Shown here: positions 22,481-34,900 of the stretch, piece by piece
Layout of the letters: each line of letters opens with the position of its first letter
Numbering within the stretch: the stretch's first letter is position 1
Source of the DNA: Atriophallophorus winterbourni
Taxonomy: Eukaryota > Platyhelminthes > Trematoda > Plagiorchiida > Microphallidae
NCBI GenBank assembly: GCA_013407085.1
Contig: JACCGJ010003208.1
Span: 21,321-85,320 of the forward strand
Length of the DNA stretch: 64,000 nucleotides
Reading direction: 5' to 3'
Position numbers and translations under genes: made by a program
The notes under the pieces: generated by a model
Database searches by the model: none
Told to the model about the DNA's origin: nothing
The model's input: the letters and a program-made list of their open reading frames with translations, nothing else

Positions 22481-24950
22481 CCCGATAAGAATGTTTGATA
22501 GTTCATAAAAAATGTGGATTTTTGTATTGGACCGCATATTTCTGCATTCCGGAAAATTCCTTTCTCATATGAAATTTCTTGGAATTTTATTCAAAAAATA
22601 GCATTAGGACCGGGTGATTGTTTTTACTGAATGTATACACAAATTTTATACATTCTTGGAGTGGATATTTCGTCAAGACCTTAGAGCAAAAGCCTTATCT
22701 GAAAAACGAATTAGCTATTGACGTAATTTGTTTATATACGGTATTATAAAATTAAATGTTTGTGTAAATCAGTTTACATTATTGACACTTCAGTTCAGTT
22801 CAGTTCGCATGAGATGTTTTGTGGCTGAGTCAACAAGCGACTGTCCTGTTTGTTTTCGGTGGTAAGTAACAGAGCAGCATCCACACACTCCCATGAAAGT
22901 CTTCGCTAATGAGATTAAACTGGAAAGAAACGGGCAAACTGTTCTCACCTGGGGCTGAACAGATAAATATGTGCGTTCCCCACGCAAATGGGATTGATGA
23001 CCGTAGTTTAATTATGTATATAAATTGAGCAAATAAAACAGAATATACAGCAACATATTCCATTATTAGAATCTTTATCTTTGAGATTCATATTCGCCTG
23101 GGAAAACATCTCAGTGTCGGAATGAATACCCATGAAGTTTGCATTTGATAAGTTGTTTTTTCTGTATTATTCGGAGTCCTCAACTATTTGATGTTAGAAA
23201 ATATTTTCTATTGTGCAAGTGAGCAATGAATTGTTAATGGTGGATATGATGCAAACAAATCATAAAAAGTTTCAATGTTGAGAAATAATTTCGCAAAGCT
23301 AGGTTCATGTTCATGAAAACCGTTTATATTTATGTTATTCAAAACAACGAGGCTATCAATGGAATCAAATTTTGCAATTCAGAGAAACCTGTAGGAAACG
23401 TAATGAGTAAGCATTATTTGGTATTATTCAATTTTAAATTTCAAATTATACATGCTAGTAATCTCGTATATATATATATATATATATATATCTAGATATA
23501 TATATATAGTATAGATAGATATAATACATCCATCCATCATCCATATATCCATACATGAATATATTCATCCGTCCAATCATACATTCATCCATATCTATCC
23601 GTCCATTCATTCATTTTTCGATCCATCTTATCCTCAATTTTCCCTTATTTAACCATATAAAAATATCAATATAACATTGTAAATATAACATTATTTTTAA
23701 TAATAATATTAATTACTATTATTATACTTTTTGCTGATTCACTCTATTTGCTAAAGGTTTGCTGAATCGTAAGTTATTTTGGACAGTCATTTAACACTTT
23801 ATGTACATATTTTCTCTTGGGGAATAAAAAATATGGATAGTTTCCTGACAGAACGCATTGTCAAATTTGTCATTACGAAAAATTTACAAACATCCCAGGA
23901 TTTAAGAAAATCATACTCTCTTAACTTTCCACTCTATCCTATTTCTTTCAAAACTTTTTTTTAGTCTAGATTAGTCTAGATTCATGAACACCGGTAGCAC
24001 CGGCAATAATATCAAATGAAACCACAATAATTGTTCTCAATGGCTTGGCTAAAGTCTTGAAGTGATAAGATGGCAATGAGCGGCTTTCAATCGATGCGTC
24101 ATAGCGTTAGCACTGCAAATCCTATTAAAAGTCCAAATCCGCTTCTTCTCGGTGTTACATGTGCTGCTACGTTTGTAAGATGTTTTTCATAGCAAACACA
24201 ACTTAATGAGGTCAATGCTAATAAAATACTTTCCTGTTTCCTTTTCATGACTATCTGTTTCGTGTTAAAAACGTGGTTGTAAAATCCAGGAATTATCGAT
24301 ACGAAGTATTATGTTCTCCGTTGTATTAATTCGATTCGAAAAATTGCAGTGGGAATCTTGATTGAATTGTAATACGAATAAACGTACAAGGGAGGTATAC
24401 CGCAGGTTGACAGCACTGTATCTGCTGGAGATTGCCTAGATTTCGGTGATTGATATTAGTTTTATGAGATCGGAATTTCTTTTCCACCATCAAATGCTTT
24501 TCCTCCAGTCATTTTATTTTCAGATGCTATCCTGCATCCCATGGTCTCAGTTTCCGATTTCATAATATTGAATTAGAACATGTACCCACTTGTAGCTCAA
24601 AATAGAAGGTTTCAGGCAGTGTGATATGGGGTACCATGCTTATTGTTGGAATGAATGCCCAAAATATTTTCTTAAAAGTTCTGATGTTCGACACCTACAT
24701 CTCTTCAACCGTGTATGATCATTATTCTAAACAAAAGAACGATAATTTATCTCAACACAATAAACATTACTGAAATTTCTTATCAACTATTTACGTTTGA
24801 TGCGATATTTTTACAGTCAATTTAATTACCAACCTTACATTCAAACAATATAATTAACAATGGTGTATTGTGCACCTGAATTGAGGTTTGTTAGATGTCA
24901 AATGTTTAAAACACAAAACAATAAATTAAAACGCCTTCAACATTGATTAT
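22480..24950. repeat. Old tandem duplication, unit 1
   Basis: Two well-separated blocks of this unit have collinear partners in unit 2. 22,490-23,190 pairs with 24,950-25,660 (gagtggatatttcgtcaaga, ctgaaaaacgaat, gactgtcctgtttgtttt-like, gagcaaataaaacag). 23,960-24,450 pairs with 26,700-27,180 (ggtgtt(a/g)cacatgctgct-like, gtaagatg, agggag followed by ggtgattgata). The paired order and ~2.5 kb offset, allowing for the CR1 insertion in unit 2, suggest segmental duplication rather than LTRs. Both copies contain an AATAAA within a tatataaat(t/c)(g/a)agcaaat context. No protein is recognisable. Confidence 0.55.
23466..23640. repeat. (TA)n microsatellite and degenerate (CATC)n tract
   Basis: About 60 bp of alternating TA with a tctaga interruption, followed by ~110 bp of irregular atccatccatc-type repeats. 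It sits in the part of unit 1 that has no counterpart in unit 2. Confidence 0.85.
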
Positions 24951-27200
24951 TAGTTTATGAACATTTCCTTATTTTTGTATGTGACCACATTTTTCTGGAT
25001 TCTTGCAAATTTCTTACTTATACAATATTTATCGAAGTTTATTCATTTACATTAGGATTAAGAAAAGGTGAGTGTGTACTGATTGAATATATGGATATTG
25101 CACACTTTTTGAGTGGATATTTCGTCAAGACTTCAGAGAAAACCTTAGTCTGAAAAACGAATCAGCCTTCGATGTAAATTGTGTATATAAGCTATTATAC
25201 TACTAAACGTTTGTGGAAATCAGTATAGACTCTTGGCACTTGAAATAAGATCATTTTATATAAGATTGTCTTTAGCTGAGTCGCAAAGCAACTGTCCTGT
25301 TTGTTTCGGTAGTAGGGATCATAGGAACATACACAAACTCTCAGTAGTATATACATGAATGTCTTCGGGTATGAGAACAAACTGGAGGGAATCAAGCTAA
25401 ACCTTCACACTTGTAGGTGGACTGATAAACTAGTGCGTTCCTCACGATTGGATTCATGACCATTTTTAAACTTTGTATATAAATCAAGCAAATAAAACAG
25501 TACATTGAGCTACATATTTCCTCATTCGAATCCTCATCGTTGGAGGCATATTCAAGTGGGAAATCAATTCTAGTGTCCAAATAAATACGCATGAATGGAA
25601 GATTTGATTTGTTCCTTTGTCAATATAAGCGAGTGTCCTCATATAAACACACGTGGAGCAGCGAGCCACATATATTCCGATCAAGAATCAAGAATCAAGA
25701 TTTTATGGTGATAAAAGCTAATGCTCTACACGTATCATTGGATGACAACTATTGCAAAACGAAAAATTTAATCAAAATCACATCGGTAATATTTTTCTGG
25801 GTTCATGTTGCTTAAATTGCCAAATTCAGAATTTTGTTTGACGTTTGCATCCAATTTCGATTTGAAAACATCAATTGTCGTTGCATTCACAACATCTCGC
25901 GGTAGCGCATTCCATAGAAAGCAAAAACGCACAGAGAAAAAATAGCGACGACAATCAAAACTTGAGGGCGGCATTTTGGGGCAACACGAGTGACTGCGTG
26001 TATTTCGATGGGAGTTAACTTTCATTAGTTCGCTAAGCGAATGGTTTTTGATTCGCAGTATCTTGTGAGCCAGAATCAGGTCGATTCTCATTCGTCTTCG
26101 TGTAAAATCACGCAAACCAATGATGGCCATTCGCTCTTGATACAGGACCCGCTGCATCCCTTCAACCAACTTTCTAGCTTTGTGGTATATTCGATCCAGG
26201 TTCTCTATGTCTTTACGCAACCACGGTGCACAGGCTTGGATCAAATAATCCATCGTTGAATGGATGTAGGTATGCAAAATACGAGGAATTGTTTTGAATG
26301 AGAACCGTCCGACATCACTGAGCGCCGTCATGATTTGGGAGCTTAACATGAGATCCAACCATACACAAACCGGTTCAGTGTGAAGAGAAACAGACTTATG
26401 AACCATTCCTCGCAAGACTTTTCTGATATCCTGACAGGCATACTTGTATGTACGAGCTGGACACGTTCAAGCTTAAAAGGTCCCAGGGATAAACTCAACG
26501 CTGTGCTATGGAAAATAATGAAATGTACATAGACTGACATTGGTAAATTAAATTTAGTGAGAGCTTTTCAGAAAACAATCAATAGGTAATTTCGCAGTAC
26601 GCACTTTGGTTTGATCCTGAAGTTAGCAAGTATCTTGTAGTAGCGCAGCTAGAGACAATGTTTGGTGTAGTGGTTTGTTATTTCTTTCACCGACTATTAA
26701 TTTTCCTTGACAGTTTAGTCAAGATTCATGATCAACAGAAACTCTTGCATTGAAATCAAATAATACCATCACATTTGTCTTTACGCACTTCTCGTGGGCG
26801 TAACGAAGATAATGAGTGACATTATAATGTAATTGATTGAATGTTGTGTTATTCCATCAGCACTGCTACACTGATTTAATGTGCAAATTCTTTTGATATC
26901 GGTGTTGCACATGCTGCTTTGTTTTTAAGATGTATTTTTAAGAATGCCTAAATTCCGAGCATGACAACAAATGTTTTTTTCGTGAACAGAAATAATAGGT
27001 TACATTAAACTACATAAAATGAGAAGTGATACTTGCACGATTGAACTGAAACGCGGCAATAGTGGAGAGCTGTAGGCACTCTTCATGTCACTGGAGACAT
27101 TACCGTTGGGGAAACCAGGGAGACGTGTATCGACAAGTAGCTGGTCTTGGTTGGTGATAATACAACACACACGGTTTGGGTTTTCGTTTTAATGAGAGCA
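24950..27200. repeat. Old tandem duplication, unit 2 (split by CR1)
   Basis: 24,950-25,660 and 26,700-27,180 align with the two blocks of unit 1. Between them a CR1 3' end (25,680-26,540) is inserted and part of the original sequence is missing. The small minus-strand frames at 25,195-25,684 are not conserved in unit 1. Confidence 0.55.
25680..26540 (-). mobile_element. CR1-like LINE, 5'-truncated 3' end
   Basis: Minus-strand 215-codon frame (26,415-25,768). From about residue 30 on it is the CR1 post-RT region: SQIMTALSDVGRFSFKTIPR, then ILHTYIHSTMDYLIQACAPW, LDRIYHKARKLVEGMQ, CRRYFFSVRFCFLWNALPRD, and IDVFKSKLDANV near the end. The first ~30 residues and upstream to 26,540 continue the similarity in other frames (LERVQLVHTSMPV). 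The 3' tail is ~90 bp and ends at 25,710-25,681 in tataaaatcttgattcttga-like repeats (aatcttgattcttgattc), the same terminus as the 10.4-14.3 kb element. This is an uninterrupted C-terminal frame, so the insertion is younger than most other copies here. Confidence 0.87.
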
Positions 27201-28640
27201 TATGCCCGAAACCACTCCGTCAATGTACCTGACGTTAAATTTGGTATCAATGTTATTTTTATTTTTTTAGAAATAACACATAGTTATGTCTTCTAAATTC
27301 TTACCTAGGCAAAAAACCGAGTTGTAAGTTTACACAAATGTTTTTTAAAGTTTGTTCATTAATATTTGTGACTTCATTCCAATTCTTGAACCAAAATGGA
27401 TCAACAACATTTATCGTGATAAAAGTTTCGAGCATTATGTTTCTCAACTTGCAGGAACAGCGCAAGATTTCGTTATTTTCGAAGGGAAACAGAGCAGAAG
27501 ATTTTGAATTCAGAAACAATTTTGATTTACAGTAATTCACTATAATTCCTAAATAAGGTCGATCTAACCAAGCTTTCACCACTAGCAACGTACGCCTCCT
27601 GACACTTACTCGAAAAATCGGAACAAACTTATCTTATAATCATCTATTTATTTAACTATCTATTATCTATTCATTCATCTTATTCTCGTAATTCTCAAAA
27701 TGTATATACGAAGCGCTTGTGAATAGCTGTTCTGATATTTGGAACAGACGCTCGCTCGGTAGCAACTTTCAAGTGTTCACCACACGCGTAAATGTTGCTT
27801 TGTACGCAGAAGAATAAGATCAGTTCAAAGATTTTGCTTTTGAGCTCGAAATAATCTAATCTATATTCGTTCATCCTTGAACGCGATGAGGCGAATAATA
27901 TGCAGACCATTGCATCCACTCCAAAGTATCGCACGAGCCTCAACGGATTAGAGATCAGGTCACAACATCAGCTTATAATTTGCTACATTAAGGAATAATC
28001 TTACGGGCTTCATTAGTTAGTTTAATATGCGATCTGTACAATTATCAAATGTCGTAGGCGAACATTTTGGACAGAACATTCACCGCGAATCCCGGTGTCA
28101 CATACATTGTCTAAATGTTGTGTCGATGATGCAAAAAACATGAAGAATTTAGTAAACATATAATGCTAAAATTCAACAAAAAATAGGAAGAAAGAAGCCA
28201 GCGGAAATTGGTTTTCTGCACTGGAAAAATTAAGACACCAATGATGTAATTTGGGCGGATTTTACCTTTTATATATTTCCCAAATAACAGCAGGTTTTTA
28301 AAATAACGATTTCTTTATTATTATTCATAGTGTTTGAAAATAGTTTTACAATGCATGATTGCAATAAAAAATCGCTACTGCTCTTTAAACCGTATCCGGA
28401 ATTATAATAAATAATAATAATAAATAATAATAAATCGTTTCGTTAAAATATTCTTTAGTACACAATACTCTATGATCATAATTATATATTCTTTTTCTTT
28501 ATAACAGCGTCAAGCAAATTAGAGTAAACTCTTTAATTTGAATGCACGAAATGATGTTTCTCAAATTTGAGAATAAATACTGGAATTCAAAATTTGTTCT
28601 GTCATCCGAAATCTGAAACGAGTCCTGAACTTCTTAACAA
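27200..28640. other. Unrecognised AT-rich sequence with an (AAT)n tract
   Basis: No supported gene. Overlapping 95- and 65-codon frames on opposite strands at 27,301-27,588 have no family motif. 28,402-28,435 is an (AATAATA)n-type tract. Confidence 0.45.
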
Positions 28641-29204
28641 ACAACATTTTAAATTTCCCAAATACTGGGTTTTATAAAACACATGCCGATTGTATTCAGT
28701 CATCTAAAAAACCGTATAATTTTGATGTGGCAAACGAGTCATGTCCATAAATCAACATTGTTTCTGATTTGGAAGATTTTTGTGAATAGTTTAAGTAAAT
28801 CGAATGTTCTGATCGAATTTTTAAATAGGTATATTATGGTCAAAATGATAATATTGAAAGGAACAAAGTGCATTATAGTAGGTCAACTTTCTCATATTGC
28901 AAGCTCAGTCAAGCTCTAAGGGTTCGACACGAGCCAATATCACATGATGACCTGAAAAGTGATAATAAAAGACCGGATGTTTCAAAGTAATTGAAAAGTT
29001 GACAAAAGGTAATCTGTTAACTGATGACATGAGATATTTGCATAATGAATTCATTGTGAACCGGAAGTCGAGACGATAATGCAAATCAGGTGCGAGCCTA
29101 ACGTGCAAATGCTTCTTATATACATACTCAGTTTGTGTGATAAGGAATCATTGTAATGATTATCACATACTCTCTTCAAATTGAGAGAGTGAGACTAGTT
29201 TGAA
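28640..29204. other. Unrecognised sequence; two short hairpins
   Basis: No gene recognised. Just before the retrozyme-like repeat are two inverted repeats: aatcatt/aatgatt at 29,146-29,161 and ctctctt/tgagagag around 29,171-29,190. Confidence 0.4.
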
Positions 29205-29450
29205 TGAGTCTTGAAAAAGTGGTATAATGATCAACAACAATATACTTAAAGGTCACTTTTGAAAATTGTGCTTAAAAAATATAACGATGCTTAAACAAAG
29301 AAATACAACTGAATATGGATCAAGCACTAAATGCGCTAATGAACGACCAATATATTGTGGTGCTCACAACCCCATCGGTTACACATCAGTTTCTGGCAGT
29401 TTGCCATCATCTTATTAAAACAGTAAAATTGTTTTCAGTGACGCTTCAAA
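29205..29450 (-). repeat. Hammerhead-retrozyme-like repeat, decayed copy
   Basis: Plus-strand landmarks (gagtcttgaa..agtgg, aacgatg(c/t)t(t/c)aaa, aagcactaaatgcgct, gtggtgctcacaaccccatc) are collinear with 62,800-62,950 and 54,790-54,965. At 29,415-29,384 (minus) lies the hammerhead position: helix II is still perfect (TGGCA-AAC-TGCCA) and GAAA is kept. However, the core CTGATGA has become AAGATGA and the cleavage-site side is altered, so this copy should be inactive. Confidence 0.65.
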
Positions 29451-30690
29451 CATAAGTTTTAATGTAGATAAAATATACATGTATGCCGCTGTAGAATAAA
29501 GCTCGTACAGACAAGCACGAAGTTATTCGGTTTGTTTTATGAGATGCTTTGTTGTGATCACACTATTTTGAAAAACATAGAAACCAATAAACTTTATGAG
29601 TTCTCATCGTGGCTAACATAATTATACGTGTGTTTTTGACCATAAGAAGTATAACGAGATCTAGATCAGTGACACAAACTGAGTTGCACGCGATTTGACA
29701 GATCGTAGTACATTTGAGTAAGTATGGGTTCAATAATGGACGATAAACTTTCAGGGTATTTTTGGATATTTACGTCACCGTACAAATGTGCTCCCGGGTA
29801 TTTATAAAATGGAAATGCGTGTTATTTAACCGGTGAAATATTCACTTATACAATATTCGAAAGAAATATATTCTGGTTAATTTGAAAGCAGATAAAGCGC
29901 TATCTTGCACAAATGAACATCTTACAAATGAACTTCAGTCCAAGGATTCCAAACAGCACGAAGTTATCTAAATACGGATTATCGTTCAAGCTAGTTGGTT
30001 TACCAAATTTGCATGTGTATAAGAACATGCATTTGATCAAATATAATTGTGCCCACCTTGAGCAATAGTGTCTCACTATTGCGGACCTTGTCTACCGTTT
30101 TTGCATTGTTTGAGGCATGCGAATTCTCATATCATTGACACTACCTAATGCGTTAAGACATAACGAAACAAGTAACGGTTTGTATGTGTTCGTTCAACTT
30201 TTTTCTATTCAAATGTGTTTGATCAGTTTGGAATTGCTTCTTATTTATGCTACCACTAATAACGTTCCGGATATGGCATGTAGTCAATGTTTTCTCGGTG
30301 TAAGTGACATTATTAGTGTCATTCTTGTCCTAGGCAATCGTGGGCCCTTTTTAATGCAGCTAAGATTACATATGCTACACGCACTGTTCTAACCTGCTTT
30401 CAACATTTCTATGAATCGCATATCTGTTCGATCCTGCAACAACTCAATATTCACGATTTAATGTAAACAAGCAAATTGCTGTACAATTTATTAAATATAC
30501 GTACGAAAGTTAAACAGGTCGTCAATTTATTGTTTACGTTCATTTGCTTCAGATGAGGTGCAATATTAATATTACATGTGACATGGAGAGAGGAAATTTG
30601 TTAAACGATTATTGACTTATTGCGAATTGGATATCCTCGACAATAGCGACGGCAATGGATTATGTAGGTTGTGTTTGTTGTTATAGCTGA
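29450..30690. other. Unrecognised AT-rich sequence
   Basis: No recognised gene or repeat. The 91-codon plus frame at 30,117-30,392 is hydrophobic but has no recognisable family motif or conserved copy in the window. Confidence 0.45.
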
Positions 30691-31220
30691 ATGTTGAAAA
30701 AAAAATCTGCTTTTTTCTTCAGTAGTACAGTAAGATGTGAACATGCGACAGCGCCGCCTGCGCTGGCTTGGTCATGTGTACAGAATAGAAATGGTCGTAC
30801 TCGGGAAGATCCTATCTATGGTGAGTTGCAAGTAGGAAGACGACCATTGGGCAGACAGCACTTGCGGTACAAATACGTTTGCAAAAGAGATATGGAAGCT
30901 CTTGGCATTGACTCGGCGAGTTGGGAAGAACTTGCTCTTGACCGCTCACATTAGAGGCACTGTGTGAAGCGTCGTTTGCGAGGTGGGGAGTAGCAGATAC
31001 AGATCATGTCTGCTGAACGCAGATAACACCGCCGCCGTGCAACTAACGCAATACACCCGATTTCTGACTTTCGTTGCTGGCGCTACGGGAAAGATTGTTC
31101 GTCCTGAATCGGACTGTTTAGCCATTCCAAAAGCTGTAAAACATGAACATTCACGTCATTGCGATGTACATCCATGGTCGACATCGACCAAAGGAGGTCA
31201 ACACACAGACACACTGTAAG
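30691..31220 (+). mobile_element. RTE-like LINE, 3' end fragment
   Basis: An 87-codon frame opens with a short unrelated stretch. Then, after a frame change near 30,740, it gives the RTE C-terminus: RRLRWLGHVYRIEM-type sequence, GRTREDPIYGELQVGRRPLG, RQHLRYKYVCKRDMEALGID. Downstream 30,983-31,180 holds the degraded terminal finger region (IGLFSHSK in an alternative frame). The end (tcgacatcgaccaaaggagg near 31,180-31,200) is shared with the minus-strand copy at 20.93 kb. It is 5' truncated, as is usual for RTE insertions. Confidence 0.82.
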
Positions 31221-31439
31221 ATGTGAGCTAGAGAAGAATCGTGTTCAGAAATACAGAAAAACCTCAACATTCACTTTCTTAACAAGAAAACGTTTAAAAA
31301 ATCGGTTTTCCAAATCTTGTATAGCAATGTCTTAGTATTTAGGAAATGAAGGACGCCAGTTGCGGTGTGATTCCTGCTTAAAAAGCACTACGAAACTGCA
31401 AGACATAAGTTCTTCTGAAAGAGTTTTCCACGAATGCTC

Positions 31440-32400
31440 TACTGTGAGGCTGAAAGCCGTTTATCAGGAGTCTAGTTCATATAGCTCCTTAGCACGTTTG
31501 ATTGAATGTGCACGGGTGCTTAACTCGTGACGTAGTGCTAAGAAGCCGTTCATGATCGATTTGCTCAAACCCTTCAAGATCCTAGCGACTCAGTGCAAAG
31601 AATCCGTTCATGATAAAGTCGCTCGAACCCTTTGAAATCATAAACATTTCAATTAAGTCGCCTCTGAACCGACGGTGCGTACGTACGAATAGTTCTAGGA
31701 AATTCAGACGTGCTGCGTAATTTTTCCATCGCTGACCCTCAATCATGCCAGTTGCGAGACACTCTATGCTTTTGAATCGGACGATGTCTTTCTTGTAGTA
31801 AGGGTACCGCGCCTTGACAAAATAATCTTAACGCAGAAAATTATCACCTTGTAAGTTTCCAGGAATCCATCAGATTGTCTTTTTTACAGCACTCGTTTCA
31901 GCAGACAAATTACCTTGCGTGCAAGCTGAGCTTCATTGGCACATTGCCCCAAACCATTTGATGTCGGACCAAACCATTACAACCCAAATCATACACACAG
32001 TTTGCGGCGTTAACGTTGGAATTATTCCCCGACAAGTGCTGACAAGAAATTAAGTGCGAAGTCACACTGTTATGACCAGTTTAAGATTGATGCAAGTTCG
32101 TGCATCATCAGAGATAAGATCAAGTTTACATATTATCAATTTTGCTTAATCATTTCTAAATATGAAAAACAGTATTGGACCGTGTGCTGAACGTTGTGTG
32201 ACACCGCACATGGATTCACAAATTCAGGAAATTCCGACATCTATTATGACCTTCGCTACGCGTTCAGACAGGCAACTTGCGAAACATGTTAGTGGATCAA
32301 AGGTGACGCCAACATCCTTCAAAGTCTAACGTTGTTAGAAGTGATCGATCAGAAGCCTTAGATATATCTATGTTACTTGCAAGTATGGAACTCCTTTCTT
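31440..32400 (-). mobile_element. Heavily decayed CR1/jockey-type LINE, RT to C-terminus
   Basis: On the minus strand: LDISKASDRSLL (about 32,370), a VTQRSAHGPILF string corresponding to VPQGSVLGPILF (about 32,190), then post-RT matches with a YYKKDIVRFKSIECLATGM-type line (about 31,790) and the RRFRGDLIEMF block (about 31,660). The RRxRGDLI signature differs from the other CR1 copies of this window, so this is probably another CR1-clade lineage. The FADD box is not recognisable. Stops and frame changes occur every few dozen codons. Confidence 0.7.
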
Positions 32401-33760
32401 TTAATTCTTGCGTAAAATTTTAAAAAAGGTCAACATGCCAAATATAAATGAGCATACGTTATTAAACCCGTTTTATCTGACAACGCATTTCGTGGCTCTG
32501 AAGCTGTCTGGTAACACTGTCACACAACAAGATTTCCAATACTTTCAAAACCATTTAAAAGAGCGTACCAGTAGAGTAAATTGTCGGATCCGAACGACTG
32601 CCATTTTCAAAGATTAGTTAAATAACTCATCGGTTTACAAGTCAACTGATACGATTCTTCTATTTTGTGTGTTCAAATATTTCAATTACTGGGTCTGAAA
32701 GCTATAGCTTACATGACTCCAAAATAGCGAGCTTCATCCTGCATACCCTCAGGTATTTTTAAACGTTTCGCCTGCTTAAACGCTTTCCACAAACCGTATG
32801 ATTTACATCGACATCAGTTAAGCTCTCGACCTCCATTAAACGTGCAAACGTGTTGACAGGGACGCATAATTTAGACATGCAGATACATCTTTCTAAGGTA
32901 TCAGCTGCATCCTTTATATTATCTGTAAGTCCGTCCAGTGTCTGGATGATAATAACTCCAGGTTTAACATTCGTCGAATTATAACGATCGAGCGGAGAAC
33001 ATTAGAATTATATTTATCATCATCTGATTGTGATATTTGTTTTCTTCGCGAATTAAGGATGTTAATTTGTTCCAGACATGTCAAAATTTTCACAGGATGC
33101 GTGTGTTTATGTAATCTTGTGTGTGTAATTTCGCTCATCTCTTCACTAGTGAATGTAGCTGCGGTATTTAAAACAATATGTTGTAGCTGATGTTCTAGGA
33201 TGACGTTTCGTCTCTTTCTATAAGATTTGTCTTTAGAGGCTGACAAAGAGTGTTTCCGCATTTTTAATTCCGAAATGCCTCTCACTTAGCACATAGATTG
33301 CTCCACAAAGTACGAAGTAATCAACCCTTTCGATGATTTCAACTATAACAGATGCCCTTCTGGCGCTGCACACGACACATTTCCCCAGTGGACTCTTTTA
33401 CTGTACAGACTCAAATGCTGTTGATTTTTGATGTTATGACTAACTTGAAGATTCGTCATTGCCTCTCTGTTGAGTCTAAGGAAATCACGTTGTTGTAAAA
33501 GGGAATTAGATTAACCATTTCGCGGAATTCGTGCCTAATTGATTTTTGCGTGTGCACTTATTCGGTGCAAGGAGATACAAATCGACTGAGCAACTATGTT
33601 ATAGCAAGAAATCTTTCTTTAAAAACCAATCAATAAAAGGGAGCATATGTGCGGATTAATTAATTAATATCCAGTATTCTATGTTATAAGTTAAATTCTA
33701 CTAAAAAAAGATATAACAAAAAATGTAGCTAGGCAAATGTGATTTGCGTTATAGACGAGG
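32400..33760. other. Unrecognised region with one 123-codon minus frame
   Basis: The frame at 33,285-32,914 (minus) encodes a basic, hydrophilic 123-residue sequence with no motif I recognise. It may be a piece of the 5' half of the neighbouring CR1, but I see no endonuclease or RT strings in it. Without a second copy or a start context I do not call it a gene. Confidence 0.35.
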
Positions 33761-34900
33761 CGTGTGATCGTTACTTTACATTTAACCCTCGGTTGAAACA
33801 GCCTCACAGTCGGTCTTGCAGTCTGTTGGACCTTATTTCTAGTTGCTCTCAGACGTCGTAAGTTTTCATCTATTGGCATGACTTTGAACCTTATGAATGC
33901 TGACTATCGCTCATCACATACAGCTGTCATATCAGAAGCTTTCGCTTCAAACCAGACGCTCGTTCGAGCTTTCTTCGGACCGCAAGCGGAAAATGCAACT
34001 CCGCATACGCAGCTTTTTATCGATTTCTAGTTTTTTCTGAATCAGATTCAAGTAGGGTTGTCTTGTTGAAATCGGCTGTGAAATCTATTGCGAATCCTGG
34101 AGTTAGATTAGGTTCAGACATGCGAGTGACGTCTATCCTGGGCTTAGCAGACAATTTGGTGCGGTGAAATCTCGTGTGGGGAAGCTTCAGGTTTGCACAG
34201 ACCAGTGTATGATCAGTGTAGCTGTCTGCGCTGTGATATGATCTGGTGAGGAGTACGCTTCCTATATTAGTGCGCCTAACGAGAATAGGATCAAGCTGAT
34301 GCCAATGCTCAGAGCGAGGATGTTTCGAATAGACTATGCTGTGGTTTTGTTTGAAAGAAAGTATTAGTGACACAAAGACTGAACTGTGTGCACATTTCTA
34401 GAAGGCGTTGTTCATTTTCATTGGTCTTACCTACTCCGAACCTTCCGATACAGTTTAGAAACGACTGCACGAATTCTGGCATTGAAATCACCAAATACCA
34501 AAACATCGTTTTTGACGCACGGCAAACCGAACCACATACATTCGAGGCTCATCAGAACTCCTTCATTTCCAAAAAAAGTTCAACCTCTTTCTGCTAGCAT
34601 ACCTGACGCCGAGCTCTTCGTCAGTCGAACCTTAGCTTTTAACTGGTATCAGATGCTTCCCGTGTTATTATCTGTTGAAGAAGAATTGAGTTTTCTCTCC
34701 ATTTGTGCTTTGAGATGTACTGTCTGTTGCCCATGCAGAAAGTGCTCCATCTCCACGGCACCAACGGAAGCAAAGAAAAAGTTAGGCTGATACGTTTGGA
34801 CAACGATGCCGTCGCAGGAGTTGGCAGGACGATGTTGAATACAACTTCGAACTGTCTAAAAGACTCTGGCTCCGTAATTTTCCTTGAGGTTGATTCCTGA
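33760..34900 (-). mobile_element. RTE-like LINE, 5' fragment with endonuclease domain
   Basis: Minus strand, several frames. A FFWKWRSSDEPRMY string (about 34,570) corresponds to the TFFW.GK...EPR..GVGFA region of RTE endonucleases. 34,506-34,309 contains CTQFSLCVTNTFFQ. 34,373-34,017 carries HPRSEHWHQLDPILVRRTN then HSADSYTDHTLV, i.e. the catalytic D..H end of the endonuclease fold. 34,000-33,790 gives VWFEAKASDMTAV and NLRRLRATRNKVQQTAR, the linker before RT. RT itself is absent. A fragment with the 5' half kept and the 3' half lost is opposite to the usual truncation, pointing to later deletion. Confidence 0.82.

Noticed and set aside
22480..25660. Direct repeats as a pair of LTRs flanking ~2 kb
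   Set aside because: A second collinear block pair further right fits a tandem duplication better. No primer-binding site, polypurine tract or coding region is visible, though LTR origin is not excluded.
28905..28940. gggttcgacacg resembling a tRNA T-arm
   Set aside because: No acceptor stem, anticodon arm or A box could be fitted around it.
32095..32125. CTGATGA followed by a TGCA/TGCA stem on the minus strand, hammerhead-like
   Set aside because: GAAA is missing (TCAA) and no helix I partner is present. The stretch belongs to decayed CR1 coding sequence.
34367..34790. Plus-strand frames of 76 and 134 codons
   Set aside because: They are antisense to the RTE endonuclease remnant, which explains their openness.
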